Assembly: GCA_043228905.1 (NCBI GenBank)
Contig: JBHGNT010000016.1
Location: 8,122,001-8,186,000, forward strand
Direction of reading: 5' to 3'
Length of the DNA: 64,000 nucleotides
Source of the DNA: Azolla caroliniana
Lineage: Eukaryota; Polypodiophyta
Shown: piece after piece, positions 10,348 to 20,330 of the stretch
Position numbering within the stretch: position 1 is the stretch's first letter
Layout: each line of letters begins with the position of its first letter
Translations under genes and position numbers: made by a program
The notes under the pieces: generated by a model
Seen by the model: only the letters and a program-made list of their open reading frames with translations
What the model was told of the DNA's origin: nothing
The model's database searches: none

Positions 10348-10352
10348 ATTTT

Positions 10353-11023
10353 TGTGTGGGCTACTATGATTCAATTACAAAGAAGAAGGCTAGAGCACAT
10401 GTCAATGAGCGTAACGTGGTTAACTACATCATGTGCCTAGCTGTAACTAAAAAATAAAGACATGTGTCAGGGGATAAAAGTATGGTGAACCCTTATCAAA
10501 AACCTCAAAGATTGATCAACCGCCTCATAGAGCTCTTCTCGAATCCAGATGATTGGGTCCTAGACTTGTTCTCTGGCACAGGTATAATATATATATATTT
10601 AATTTCAATCCTGTCGATCAAGTTTAAGACGTTACTTCTTATATATACTTGTTTGTGTTCATGCGACCATTAGGTACAACGACAGCTTGTGCATTGAAGA
10701 TGTTTAGAAACTGTGTTGCATTGGAGAAGGACCCTACTCAAGTTAACTTCATCAAAATGAGGATCACAGGAATCTGGGACTGTCCAGATCAGGATCAAGA
10801 AGTCGGAGCAAAACACATCAACGAGACAGAGATGTTCCAGATGACTTCACGAGAACCAATGGAACCAATTGATGAAGAAGCAGGGGAGCTGGTGGACCTG
10901 GAAGATGTAGCACAGTTTGACCATACATCAGATTCGGGAGAGCTTGGAGATGACACGAATGAAAACAGTCTAGAACAATCAGCGCCAGAGGAGCCTGCTC
11001 TGCCTGATTTGCTTATAGATTGA
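10353..11023 (+). CDS. Exon 5 right half and exon 6: methyltransferase SAM-binding part
   Basis: After the second TSD the frame resumes with CVGYYDSITKKKARAHVNER. It meets TAA at 10455-10457 and continues in the same frame to MVNPYQKPQRLINRLIELFS and WVLDLFSGTG (about 10548-10581). Exon 5 ends ACAG|GTATAA. Exon 6 starts at 10674 after CCATTAG and completes the motif as FSGTGTTTACALKM, then VALEKDPTQ. This is the FxGxG S-adenosylmethionine motif with the acidic residue of the next strand (E in ALEKD). KPQRLINRLI before it is the usual lead-in of beta-class N4/N6 methylases. The C-terminal tail after about 10790 is acidic and unrecognised. TGA at 11021-11023 ends the gene. Confidence 0.7.
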
Positions 11024-11921
11024 TGTAGATGGCGTAATGTAAAAATTGAGGATTTTGAGGCATAATGTTCACGATCACTTCATATTATATTTGTATATGA
11101 GAACGTCTGTAATTGTTTATCGTTTAATTAAATTCACCTGTTCATAATTTCCCTTTTTAATCATTATTGGAACCGTAGTTTGTATTTACATATAATTGGT
11201 CACCATGCTCTTCTTCAGTTTGAGATATTAACATGATATTGTAATTTCTCATTTCCGTTAGCATGACTATATATGAAAAGGCGAATGTTTTTGATAATAA
11301 GAGGTTTTTAGTTACCTACGGTTCAAGTCTACTGGTTCCACATAGTATAAATGAATGTCGTACGTAATTGTTACTCTTACCAATTACATTGTCATGAACT
11401 ATATGACATTATACAATGAAACTATCGATATACCCGTCCAACAAGTGGGGTACTACTTTATTCCTAAACCCAAAACCACATATTTATAATTACGGTTTAT
11501 GTAGTTTTACTCTACAATTTGAACATGGATACCAATTTTAGAACTTTATATTGAACCAAGTCTTCAATTGTGCTCCATGATATGCAAATTGACACGAATG
11601 TGGACACATATACAATTTAGTAATTGCTAGGTTTTTTTTTGTTCTATATTTAACCATCAGGTCGCAAAAGGGGTACGCATGCATTGTATATTTTCGATAT
11701 CAGGCTAAAATAGGGTACTTTTCTACATCTGGCCAACTATGCCAAAAGAGAATACGACATATTACTTGTTTCAAATGACCCGGTGTTATTTGTTTCTTGA
11801 CTTAGAGAAACTTTGTAAGAAAATGCTTTTGAAAATTTTCAAACTCTTTCCAAGTAGTTTAAGTCACCATTTAGTGACTTTTGAGCTCTTCTCTATTTTT
11901 GGGCTTGCTAGTCTTAAGCCT
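11024..11921. other. No gene recognised (3' flank of the methyltransferase gene)
   Basis: AT-rich sequence with no coding pattern, LTR motif or repeat that I could assign. The first part is presumably the 3' untranslated region; no single polyadenylation signal stands out. Confidence 0.4.
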
Positions 11922-12024
11922 TGCGTTGAGAATCAAGCTCAACATAGTGCAATGTGTGAACACACCTTTTGAGAATCTATGATTACTCAAAGGTCAAGAG
12001 TCACACCACTACTCTCTACACATT

Positions 12025-12064
12025 AACTATGTGTCATAGAATCATATTCTATGACACATAACTA
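12025..12064. repeat. Short inverted repeat
   Basis: TATGTGTCATAGAAT and its reverse complement ATTCTATGACACATA flank a three-base CAT centre, inside the putative Copia-3 LTR. Confidence 0.7.
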
Positions 12065-12129
12065 ATGAGTTACATATTCCCCATTACTATGAGTCTTCAC
12101 ATTCCCCAAGAGAGATTGGTTGTTGTAGT

Positions 12130-12892
12130 TGATGGGAACTTGTCGTTCCTTATGCGCAAGACTCGGCCACAACCGAGATTCTTTTCATACACAGAAAACG
12201 GGAAATAGAACACGACACAAAGAAGAGAAATGGTACACAGGAGGTTAACGTGGAAAACCCCAAACTAGGGGAAAAACCACGGTAGCCCACAGGCTGCAAA
12301 CTGTCACTATGTATGAATGTACAAAATAGTGAGTACACGGAGGCAACGACCTCGGACTCACGATCTTCGCCACAGGCGGCGGTTACAACAGAGGCAACGA
12401 CCTCGTTCTCTCTCTCTCTCTCTGTACAGTTACGCGCTCTCTCTTCTTCTTGCACCAATAAGGAAAAAAAAAAAACAGCAACTAACAATTACTAAAAGTT
12501 TGCCCAAAGTCATATTTATACTAATATGACTTTTCGGCTATTTACAAATGTAGTCACAATGGGCTCTCAGAAACATATTTACGAATATGTCTCTTCCTCC
12601 GGTTCATACCGGTTCTGCACCATCTGGCTCTCCGTAGCCGGGTACTCCTCATCCGGTTCACACCGGGCCTGCACCATCCGGCTCTCCGTAGTCGGGTACT
12701 ACTCATCCGGTTCACACTGGGCTTGTATCATCCGGCTCTCCGTAGCCGGGTACTCCTCATCCGGTTCACACCGGGCCTGTATCATCCGGCTCTCCGTAGC
12801 CGGGTACTCCTCATACCGTTTCGGCCTCGGTCGAGTTTGTTCGTTGGCACTGTTCTTCTCCCTTCCCATCCGGAGAGACCTGTCTCCCAACA
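12130..12892 (-). mobile_element. Solo copia-type LTR with TSD GTAGT
   Basis: GTAGT flanks it at 12125-12129 and 12893-12897. On the minus strand it runs TGTTGGGAG...CCCATCA. It contains AACGTGGAAAACCCC with GGGGAAAAACCACGG on the plus strand (about 12250-12285), the conserved block of many plant copia LTRs, which fixes the minus orientation. There is no internal coding sequence, so it is a solo LTR left by recombination. Confidence 0.7.
12599..12814. repeat. 54-bp tandem repeat, four copies
   Basis: Four imperfect 54-bp units starting CCGGTTCA, rich in CCGG, lie inside the solo LTR. They are in frame as an 18-codon repeat, but the context is non-coding LTR. A related CCGG-rich stretch lies at about 25715-25960. 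Confidence 0.85.
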
Positions 12893-13157
12893 GTAGTTAG
12901 TTAATGAAGAGAGAGGGTGACTATATATAAAGCACCCTCCTCATACTTCATATTAAGTTGGTTGTGAATCCTTGTAATGTTACATTTTTGTATTTCATAT
13001 TCTCCTTGTGAATATACATCTTCTTCTTCTTGAGTATTCTATTTCCATTCTATCTAATCTACCTTGTGTTTTCTCTTCTCTCATCTCTTTTCTCTCACAG
13101 ATACACACATAACACACATCTCTTCCGCTACACAAGAATCATACCTAATTCTTTACA

Positions 13158-13168
13158 TGGTATCAGAG
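13158..13168 (+). other. Copia-3 primer binding site
   Basis: TGGTATCAGAG directly follows the CTTTACA end of the LTR and is the initiator Met-tRNA motif. Confidence 0.85.
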
Positions 13169-13310
13169 TGGTTTGGTAGCTCGATCTAGCCCATCCGCGT
13201 GTGTTGTGTTCTACGCCGACGTTCAAGAAGAACTGGCTCATCGCTATCGTAGTGCGATTACATAGCTCGTGTTTGAGAGAGAAGGAAAAGAAGAAAGAAA
13301 GCTTCATCGA

Positions 13311-16300
13311 CAATGAATACTCAAATGGGGAGTGTTCTCCCTAGAGAGAAGCTAGATCGAAACAACTTTGCATCTTGGGAGTACAAGATGCACCAATAAC
13401 TTGTCGGCCAAGGTTATTGGGGTTACATCAAAGGAGCACAAGAAAACCGACCCGACCCAAAAGACATCGACTACGCAACATGGGAGCAAGCAGCAAGCCG
13501 AGTGATGTATTGCTTGATGACATGTGTTCACGACCACATGCTCGACTACGTTCGAGAAGCCGAGACACCAAAGGAAGCGTGGGAGAATCGACGAAAGATT
13601 TTCACGACCAACACAACAGTGAGAAAGCTTCAACTCCGCCAAGAATTAAACAACATCCAACAAAGGGATATGTCCATCACGAGCTACACCTTGAAGATGA
13701 AGGAGCTTTGTGACTCGCTCGGCTCGATAAGTTTCAATGTGGACGATGATGAGATGGTACAAATATGCCTCGGTGGCCTTGCACCACGGTTCAACGCGAT
13801 GAGGACCGTCGTATTAGCACGAGAGAATCTGCCCTCCTTCAATCTTCAATCCATGTTGTTGGTCGAAGAAAACCATGTTTGAACAAGGAGCAACGCCTCG
13901 GAAGGCCACATGCTTTACTCACACTCGGACGGAGGAAGAGGACGCAATCATGCAAGAAGAGGCCGATTCGGTCACGGACGAGGTGGATGAGGCCCGACTT
14001 CATTGAGAAAGAGGTCTGCCTCATCGCTCGCAGACGAAGAGAGGGCTGAATGTTCATTCTTGACTTGCACGAGATGAAATCAGCCATGTTCGCAAAGGGC
14101 ACGAAAGACGATTCCGACATAGAGTTATGACACAAGTGGATTGGCAATATCAACCTCCAAAAGCTCAAGGCAATGCAATTGAAAGGAGTTGTCATTGGGA
14201 TCTCGACATTCAAGGAGAAAGAGACTGAAGGCATGTGTGCCGCTTGCCAATTCGGCAAGCAACATCGGCACCCATTTCCAAAGGAGCGGAACGTGAGCAA
14301 AGGCGTACTTGACATAATCCATTTCGATGTATGGGGTTCGGCTTAGACGGCTACATTCGGTGGATGCCGATACTACGTGGCCTTCATCGACGACTTCTCC
14401 AGGCACACCTGGATCTACCCCATGCGGCAAAAAAACGAAGTGTTCGGACGCTTCCAAAACTTTATGAATGATGTCGAGAAAGCCACGGACCGACATGTAC
14501 GATTTCTTCGGTCAGATGCAGGCAAGGAGTACTTCTCCGACGAATTTTCGGCTTTTCTACAGAAAGAAGGAATTTAGCGACAGTTTTCGTGTCGACATAC
14601 GCGACAACATTTTCGAGTGGTACAAAAGGGGTACAAGTGCTATAACCCCTCAACTCGAAAATCTCGAGTAAGTCGAGACATCATTTCGACGAGTCCACAT
14701 CTTGGTACATACCAGAGACAACTTCGACTCAGATTCCGCCCGACTCGGAATCTGTCAAAATAGAGATAGAAGCCGAAGATCGGTTCACACGCATGTTCGA
14801 AGAAAGCCCAATTATGACAAGGCTTAGTGGGCCACAAGAGCCTCCGAGCGATCAAAGCATATCTCGGCTGAGTCCGAAGCTGGACAAAGTGAAGACGAAA
14901 ATGCCGGTGTATGAAGACGATCACTTTGACGGCAACGAATCAACTCACTCCCTCGATAGTGAGTTCGAAGGCCTTGACATTTGGACAAATGGAGCGAAGA
15001 AAGCCTTAGTATCCGCAAAAAAGAAGCTCCGCCGATCCACTTGTGAAAAGAACCCTATAAGCTGATTCGGCTACAACGATTATATGGCATACCATTACGC
15101 CTTTATGATGAAGGTAGCGACAATACATGAGCCAAAAATGTTTCCCGAAGCCAAAAAGGACCCCAGATGGGTTGAAGCGATGAATGAGGAGATGCAAGCA
15201 CTCTCCAAAAACAAGACATGGGATATTGTCCCCCACTCACCGCAAAAGAAGGCGATCGGATGCAGATGGATCTACAAGGTGAAGTATAACGCCAATGGCT
15301 CTGTAAACCGCTACAAGGCTCGATTCGTAGCAAAAGGATACACATAGACGCATGGAGTTGACTACAAAGAGACATTTGCCCCGGTGGCAAAGATGACGAC
15401 TGTGTGGACCGTGATCGCACTTGCAACGACGAAAGGATGGCACCTCCACCAAATGGACGTCAAGAACGCCTTTCTTCAAGGAAAATTAGAAGAGGAGGTG
15501 TACATGGTACAACCACCCAGCTTTGAATCCAACATTTATCCGAAAGCCATATGCCAACTCAAGAAGCCTCTCTACGGCCTTAAGCAAGCACCGCATGCTT
15601 GGCATTCAAAGTTTACGCAATATCTTCATCAAATTAGCTTTCGAATGTCGAAATCCGACAACTCCCTCTACGTACGAAACAACTCTAGACGCTTGATTGT
15701 CATCATCCTATACGTGGATGATCTGGTCATTGGAGGAGAAATTTTAGTCGACATCAACAAGGTGAAATCCCTCCTCTCCAACAAACTCGAGATGAAGGAC
15801 ATGAAGGAACTTCATTACTTCCTAGGCATCAAAGTAATTCGGATTCCGACCGGCATTATGATCTCTCAACGACACTACATTCTCAACTTGTTATACAAGT
15901 TCGGGATGACAGAGTGCAAATTTGTGGAAACTACCCTTGATCAAAACCTCAAACTAGATGCCGATTCTGGCACAAACGAGTGCAAGCCGACTCAATATCG
16001 ACAACTGATTGGGAGCCTCATCTATCTCACGATCACGCAACCCGACCTCAACTACCGGTCGGCCTCGTTAGCCAATTCATGCAAACTCGACGAGATATCC
16101 ATTTCGATTGTGCTAAATGAGTAAATTACGATATGTGAGTGGCACAATGGATTACAACATCCTTTACGCATCAGCCACACCAATGCAACTCGAAGGGTAC
16201 ATGGATGCCGACTGGGCCGGCTACAAAGCCGATCGACGATCAACCTCTGGTTTTGTCTTCTCCCTTGGTAGCGGAGCAATTTTGTGGAGTAGCAAGAAGC

Positions 16301-16598
16301 AACCAATTGTAGCTCTTTTGAGTACAGAGGCGGAATACAGGGGCGCAACCGTAGCTGCATGTGAAGCCATATGCCTGAAGCGGAATTTGAGGGATCTGGG
16401 CGTTCCCATCAAAGATCCGACTCCCATTTACTGCGACAACATGAGCAATATATATCTGGCTCGGAACCCAGTGTTCCACGCACACACAAAGCATATCAAA
16501 GTGCACTACCACTTCATTTGAGAGCGTGTTCAGGCCGGACGATCTTCTACACATCAACACGAATCTTCAGACAACCGACATCTTCACCAAGGCCCTAA
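13311..16598 (+). pseudogene. Copia-3 gag-pol remnant
   Basis: Gag begins at ATG 13311 (MNTQMGSVLPREKLDRNNF) and already has TAA at 13397-13399. About 13880-14050 holds a deletion that removes the zinc knuckle and protease. Integrase pieces follow (CAACQFGKQHRHPFP, FIDDFSRHTWIYPM, RSDAGKEYFS), then a second deletion of the integrase C-terminus at about 14590. RT follows (WIYKVKYNANGSVNRYKARF, ILYVDDLVIGG) with TAG at 15345-15347, then RNase H (DADWAGYKADRRSTSGFVF). The sequence ends near DIFTKAL at about 16595, where it is joined to a second RT/RNase H end. It is dead. Confidence 0.88.
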
Positions 16599-17017
16599 CC
16601 ATCACATGACCCGATCTCAGCTATTCGGTTGACCTACTTAGCCAATTCATGTAGAATCCTTGAAATGGCCATCTCGATTGCGATAAGAAGGTACTAAGGT
16701 ACGTCCATGGGACGATGGAGTTCGGCATCACATACAAGTTGGATAAGATCAGCTGGCTCGAAGGGTACACAGACGCAGACTGGGTCCGCTATAAGGCCGA
16801 TAGACGATCGACTTCCGGATTCGTCTTCTCCCTCGGCATCGGAGCGATCTCCTAGAGCAGCAAGAAGCAACCAATAGTTGCATTGTCAAACACAGAGGCC
16901 GAATACAGGGGCGCAATAGTCGCCGCTGCAAAGCTGTCTGGCTCAAACACATCTTGAAGAACCCGGGTGTTCCCATCACGGATCCAATTCGCCTCTTTTG
17001 TGACAACATGAGCAACA
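16599..17017 (+). pseudogene. Copia-4 fragment: RT end and RNase H
   Basis: After Copia-3's DIFTKAL the sequence restarts with ITRPDLSYSVDLLSQFM, a second copy of the RT end and RNase H (DADWVRYKADRRSTSGFVF, SSKKQPIVALSNTEAEYRG), diverged from the first copy at 16117-16521. It breaks at NMSNIY where a gag-only element is inserted and continues at 20331. The tandem arrangement of two RNase H domains marks a recombination joint near 16595. Confidence 0.8.
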
Positions 17018-17022
17018 TCTAT

Positions 17023-17662
17023 TGTGAAAGTGTTTTTAGAATTCAAGGTATTGAAATCTACAAGAATATAAGGTATGGTGCGTTCACATCCGGAGGGCAA
17101 GATCACGAGCTAAGGTCTTGAGGATAAGTCAAACAAAAAGCAATAAAGATGGAGAAAAGTAAAAGAAGAAAAAAGCGGGCACCAAAATGCAGTCTACAAC
17201 GAACGCTCATAACTCATTCGTTTGGAAGCCAAATATAACGTGTAAATATGGGTTAGAAAGCTTATGACGAGAGCTATCCGTAGCTTTTTAAAACTCTAAA
17301 TTTGGAGCATGGATGAGGGAGATATGACGATTAGAAGATCGTTGTGTCATAGCTAAGAATAGGAGATGGAAAAGCTCTAAAAAAAGCGTGGAAAAGAAAG
17401 CAAACGAAACTTATCTACTAGAGGGGAACTTCATATAAAGCAAGAAGAGTGAGGTGGTGAGAAGAGGCCTTTTTCTTGTGGGGTTTTTCTTGCCTATTCA
17501 TGTAGTGCGTTTTTTCTAGTGATCAATTCATCCTTGTAGGTTTGAGTTTATGTATCTTCTTTCTCTTGTTTCTATGATCATCACTCCTTATTAATATATC
17601 TTTGTAGATTTGGGTTTCTATATCTTCCTTCTCTCTCTTTTCTATCATCATCTTCCCTATCA
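17023..17662 (+). repeat. Element A1 5' LTR
   Basis: 640 bp. Matches 19691-20330 nearly base for base until the last roughly 10 bases (CTTCCCTATCA against CTCTCTTTTCA). Confidence 0.92.
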
Positions 17663-17665
17663 TTT

Positions 17666-17682
17666 TGGCGCTCCAGGGAGGG
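17666..17682 (+). other. Element A1 primer binding site
   Basis: TGGCGCTCCAGGGAGGG three bases after the LTR end. It differs from the Met-tRNA motif used by the copia elements. The same site occurs inverted at about 55975-55990 in the A2 copy. Confidence 0.65.
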
Positions 17683-17758
17683 TCGATCCTTTCTGTATAA
17701 CGGGAGGAACGGTTGTCCACTAATTGATGGTTGGATCTACCGATTCATCATCAAACTA

Positions 17759-19432
17759 ATGGCACGATATGGAGTTCGCGATGCGACAGATCTACGAAGA
17801 GAACTTTTCCAATTGCGTATGGTTTCACCAATGTGCTATCTCGAGTATGAGAAGACGTTTTTGGATATATGGTCCACTTGGATTGGACTTGTTGGAGGCG
17901 TTGAAGATGTATACTTCAAGATGGAAAGATTCAAAGCAGGGCTAGATCCATATTTTCAATATGAAGTGCATATGAAGTACCCAAGGTCTTTCCATGATTT
18001 GCTTCGAGTATGTCAAAGTTATGATCAACAATTGAAGAAGTTGTTATTCGGTGAAGCATATGGATTATCGGCGTCATATACCATAAATCCAAGCTATAAT
18101 AATTGTGGATCGGTCATGAGCCAACAACCAGCCTACTTGCAATGTCCGATTCAACAGGTTCCCTCATATCATTATTCTAATTTTTGGAGTTATAATGATG
18201 TCTATGAAGGTGATTCCAGAGACAATGAAGAAGAGGTGATGAATGTGGAGTCCCCCCATCTAGTTCATGAGGACAACCATGATATAAAGAATGATGATGT
18301 GAAAGACGAATCTAAGGAGATAGTTATGAGAAGCGATGTTATGGATGGTGATGCCAATGTACATCATGTTGAGGACATTATTGATACAACAAGTGATATG
18401 GTGGTTGATGATGAATATGTGCAAGGTGAAATGGAAGATATGACAAAAGAAGTTGTTGATGGTGAAGTACCCACAACGAAGTTGCAAGATGAAGAAGGTA
18501 ACCTAGAAGTGATAGCTGGAGATTGGCTTTTGGAGATCAATGCGTGTAAGGAAGCATTGGTAAGTGCCAAGTTGCAGTGTATGAAAGTGTTCGTGCATGA
18601 TTTATGTTTTGGATTTGCATTGAGTAGCAACAAAGTTATGTGGGCATCAACTCTTCAACAACAATTTGACCAAGAGCCAAGAGATTTACTTGTAATGCAT
18701 GATTGGAGTATCATTAACTTATCACCATCAAAGGATCCACCACAACTAATCAAATGTATAAAGGAGAAGGAATCATCTATCGACAATGGCAATCAAGAGG
18801 AGGAAAGCATAACAATTGATGAATCTTCATGGGATAGGGAAAACAAATCATTCCACATGGTGTCTAAGGAGGAAGAAGAAGTCATTGAAGAGAAAAGTAT
18901 TATCACCCTAAAGGGGAAAAAGAAGATGATTTCAAACGATGTCCAAGGAGAAGAGGATCTAAGGTTTATTTCTCTTTTTTTTAAGTTTACAAAGTTATTC
19001 ATAAATGACTATTCACAGATAAGAGTAGAAGGCATCAAGCACCACATCAAGTTAGAGAATTTGAAGTTTGTCTCACTTATTGTGGTTGTTCCAAAGGAGA
19101 AAGACGTCAACTTCCAATCCTTGAATGATTCAACCAAACGAGATTTATTTTTGCTTCCTTTTCGAGATGAGATTCTAGATGAAATGGTCATACATAAAAA
19201 ACAAGGTTATGTGGAGAATGTGGTGTGCCAAGAAGAAAGTCATGTTGATGAAGCAAAGATTGACATAATTCAAAATATGACAATTCTGACAAGTCTCGAA
19301 GCTTTGAAGGTATTTGTACAAAAGGTTCGCTCGCTCGAAAGATTTATTCATATGTTAACATGCTTACTTCTATCAAGAGTTATGTATCACATAGACCTAC
19401 TTCTGTTTGGAAAGTTGATGAAGATATACTAA
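17759..19432 (+). CDS. Gag-derived protein of element A1 (557 aa)
   Basis: Intact ORF from ATG 17759 (MARYGVRDATDLRRELFQLR). Residues 25-100 read as a retrotransposon gag capsid piece: YLEYEKTFLDIWSTWIGL, FKMERFKAGLDPYFQYEV, FHDLLRVCQSYDQQLKKLL. The rest is unusual for gag. There is an acidic stretch of repeated D/E (about residues 150-250), a region around FALSSNKVMWASTLQQQF, and a C-terminus with several valine-rich strands. I recognise no protease, zinc knuckle or polymerase motif. The same architecture persists in the inverted A2 copy, although broken there, so the non-gag half belongs to the family. Function of that half is unknown. The frame is open in A1, which fits recent movement. 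Confidence 0.75.
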   Translation: MARYGVRDATDLRRELFQLRMVSPMCYLEYEKTFLDIWSTWIGLVGGVEDVYFKMERFKAGLDPYFQYEVHMKYPRSFHDLLRVCQSYDQQLKKLLFGEAYGLSASYTINPSYNNCGSVMSQQPAYLQCPIQQVPSYHYSNFWSYNDVYEGDSRDNEEEVMNVESPHLVHEDNHDIKNDDVKDESKEIVMRSDVMDGDANVHHVEDIIDTTSDMVVDDEYVQGEMEDMTKEVVDGEVPTTKLQDEEGNLEVIAGDWLLEINACKEALVSAKLQCMKVFVHDLCFGFALSSNKVMWASTLQQQFDQEPRDLLVMHDWSIINLSPSKDPPQLIKCIKEKESSIDNGNQEEESITIDESSWDRENKSFHMVSKEEEEVIEEKSIITLKGKKKMISNDVQGEEDLRFISLFFKFTKLFINDYSQIRVEGIKHHIKLENLKFVSLIVVVPKEKDVNFQSLNDSTKRDLFLLPFRDEILDEMVIHKKQGYVENVVCQEESHVDEAKIDIIQNMTILTSLEALKVFVQKVRSLERFIHMLTCLLLSRVMYHIDLLLFGKLMKIY

Positions 19433-19690
19433 TTGTTGTAACCTCTTTCTTTGTGTTGACAAGGAGAAAGATGGTGATGGCAATTGTCAATGTGTATGTG
19501 TGTGTGTTTAGAAGTGTGAGGTTTTTCCTATCGACTAGCGGGGGTTTTACTCACATAGTTTGTTTCTTTTCTATTTATTTTCTCCTTCTTTGTCTATAGC
19601 CATGAATAAGGCGAAGGAGAACCTTTAGTTTTATTAGTAGCTTAGGGTTCACCATAAATGGTTCACAAAAAAGCAAGGGGGAGGGCTAAA

Positions 19691-20330
19691 TGTGAAAGTG
19701 TTTTTAGAATTCAAGGTATTGAAATCTACAAGAATATAAGGTATGGTGCGTTCACATCCGGAGGGCAAGATCACGAGCTAAGGTCTTGAGGATAAGTCAA
19801 ACAAAAAGCAATAAAGATGGAGAAAAGTAAAAGAAGAAAAAAGCGGGCACCAAAATGCAGTCTACAACGAACGCTCATAACTCATTCGTTTGGAAGCCAA
19901 ATATAACGTGTAAATATGGGTTAGAAAGCTTATGACGAGAGCTATCCGTAGCTTTTTAAAACTCTAAATTTGGAGCATGGATGAGGGAGATATGACGATT
20001 AGAAGATCGTTGTGTCATAGCTAAGAATAGGAGATGGAAAAGCTCTAAAAAAAGCGTGGAAAAGAAAGCAAACGAAACTTATCTACTAGAGGGGAACTTC
20101 ATATAAAGCAAGAAGAGTGAGGTGGTGAGAAGAGGCCTTTTTCTTGTGGGGTTTTTCTTGCCTATTCATGTAGTGCGTTTTTTCTAGTGATCAATTCATC
20201 CTTGTAGGTTTGAGTTTATGTATCTTCTTTCTCTTGTTTCTATGATCATCACTCCTTATTAATATATCTTTGTAGATTTGGGTTTCTATATCTTCCTTCT
20301 CTCTCTTTTCTATCATCATCTCTCTTTTCA
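19691..20330 (+). repeat. Element A1 3' LTR
   Basis: 640 bp, preceded by the purine tract and followed by TSD TCTAT. Confidence 0.92.

Larger units (their letters stand above)
5276..10352 (+). mobile_element. Copia-1, complete LTR retrotransposon in a coding exon
   Basis: Ty1/copia element of 5,067 bp (5281-10347) flanked by ATTTT at 5276-5280 and 10348-10352. It has two 189-bp LTRs (TGTTGAGG...GTTTTCA), a PBS TGGTATCAGAGC and a polypurine tract before the 3' LTR. Internal order is gag, zinc knuckle, protease, integrase, RT, RNase H, the copia order. The gag-pol frame is free of frameshifts but has six stop codons, so the copy is not autonomous. It is related to Copia-2 (about 30-46 kb) but has a much shorter LTR. 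Confidence 0.95.
2493..11023 (+). pseudogene. ParB-like domain plus DNA methyltransferase gene, split by Copia-1
   Basis: Six exons with good GT-AG borders join in one frame: 2493-2518, 2743-4380, 4463-4601, 4664-5130, 5220-5280 plus 10353-10581, and 10674-11023. Together they make about 970 codons. The product has an uncharacterised acidic N-terminal part, a ParB/sulfiredoxin-like domain, and a DNA amino-methyltransferase with DIPYG before FSGTG, the order of beta-class bacterial N4-cytosine/N6-adenine enzymes. Copia-1 lies in exon 5. Removing it with one TSD copy keeps the frame. Two further in-frame stops, TAG 3509-3511 and TAA 10455-10457, make the locus a probable pseudogene unless they are read through or are sequence errors. 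The ParB plus methylase pairing is familiar from bacteria and phages. Here it is intron-bearing, so it is a eukaryotic gene and not contamination. The base modified is unknown. Confidence 0.75.
11922..13157 (+). repeat. Probable Copia-3 5' LTR, interrupted by a solo LTR
   Basis: The right end CTTTACA (13151-13157) abuts a PBS. The left end at about 11924 (GTTGAGAATCAAGCTCAAC) matches the start of the LTR at 24953 (TGTTGAGAATCAAACTCAAC). Without the 763-bp insertion and its TSD the LTR would be about 465 bp, close to the 457 bp of the Copia-2 LTR. A TATA-like ACTATATATAAAG lies at about 12930. Confidence 0.5.

Noticed and set aside
3509-10457. Alternative genetic code with TAG/TAA read as Gln
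   Set aside because: Normal stops end the intact ORFs in the window (gypsy-2, elements A1 and B), and the extra stops also fill dead retrotransposons.
1-11023. Bacterial contamination or prophage origin for the ParB-methylase
   Set aside because: Five introns with GT-AG borders and a plant copia element in an exon place it in a eukaryotic nucleus.
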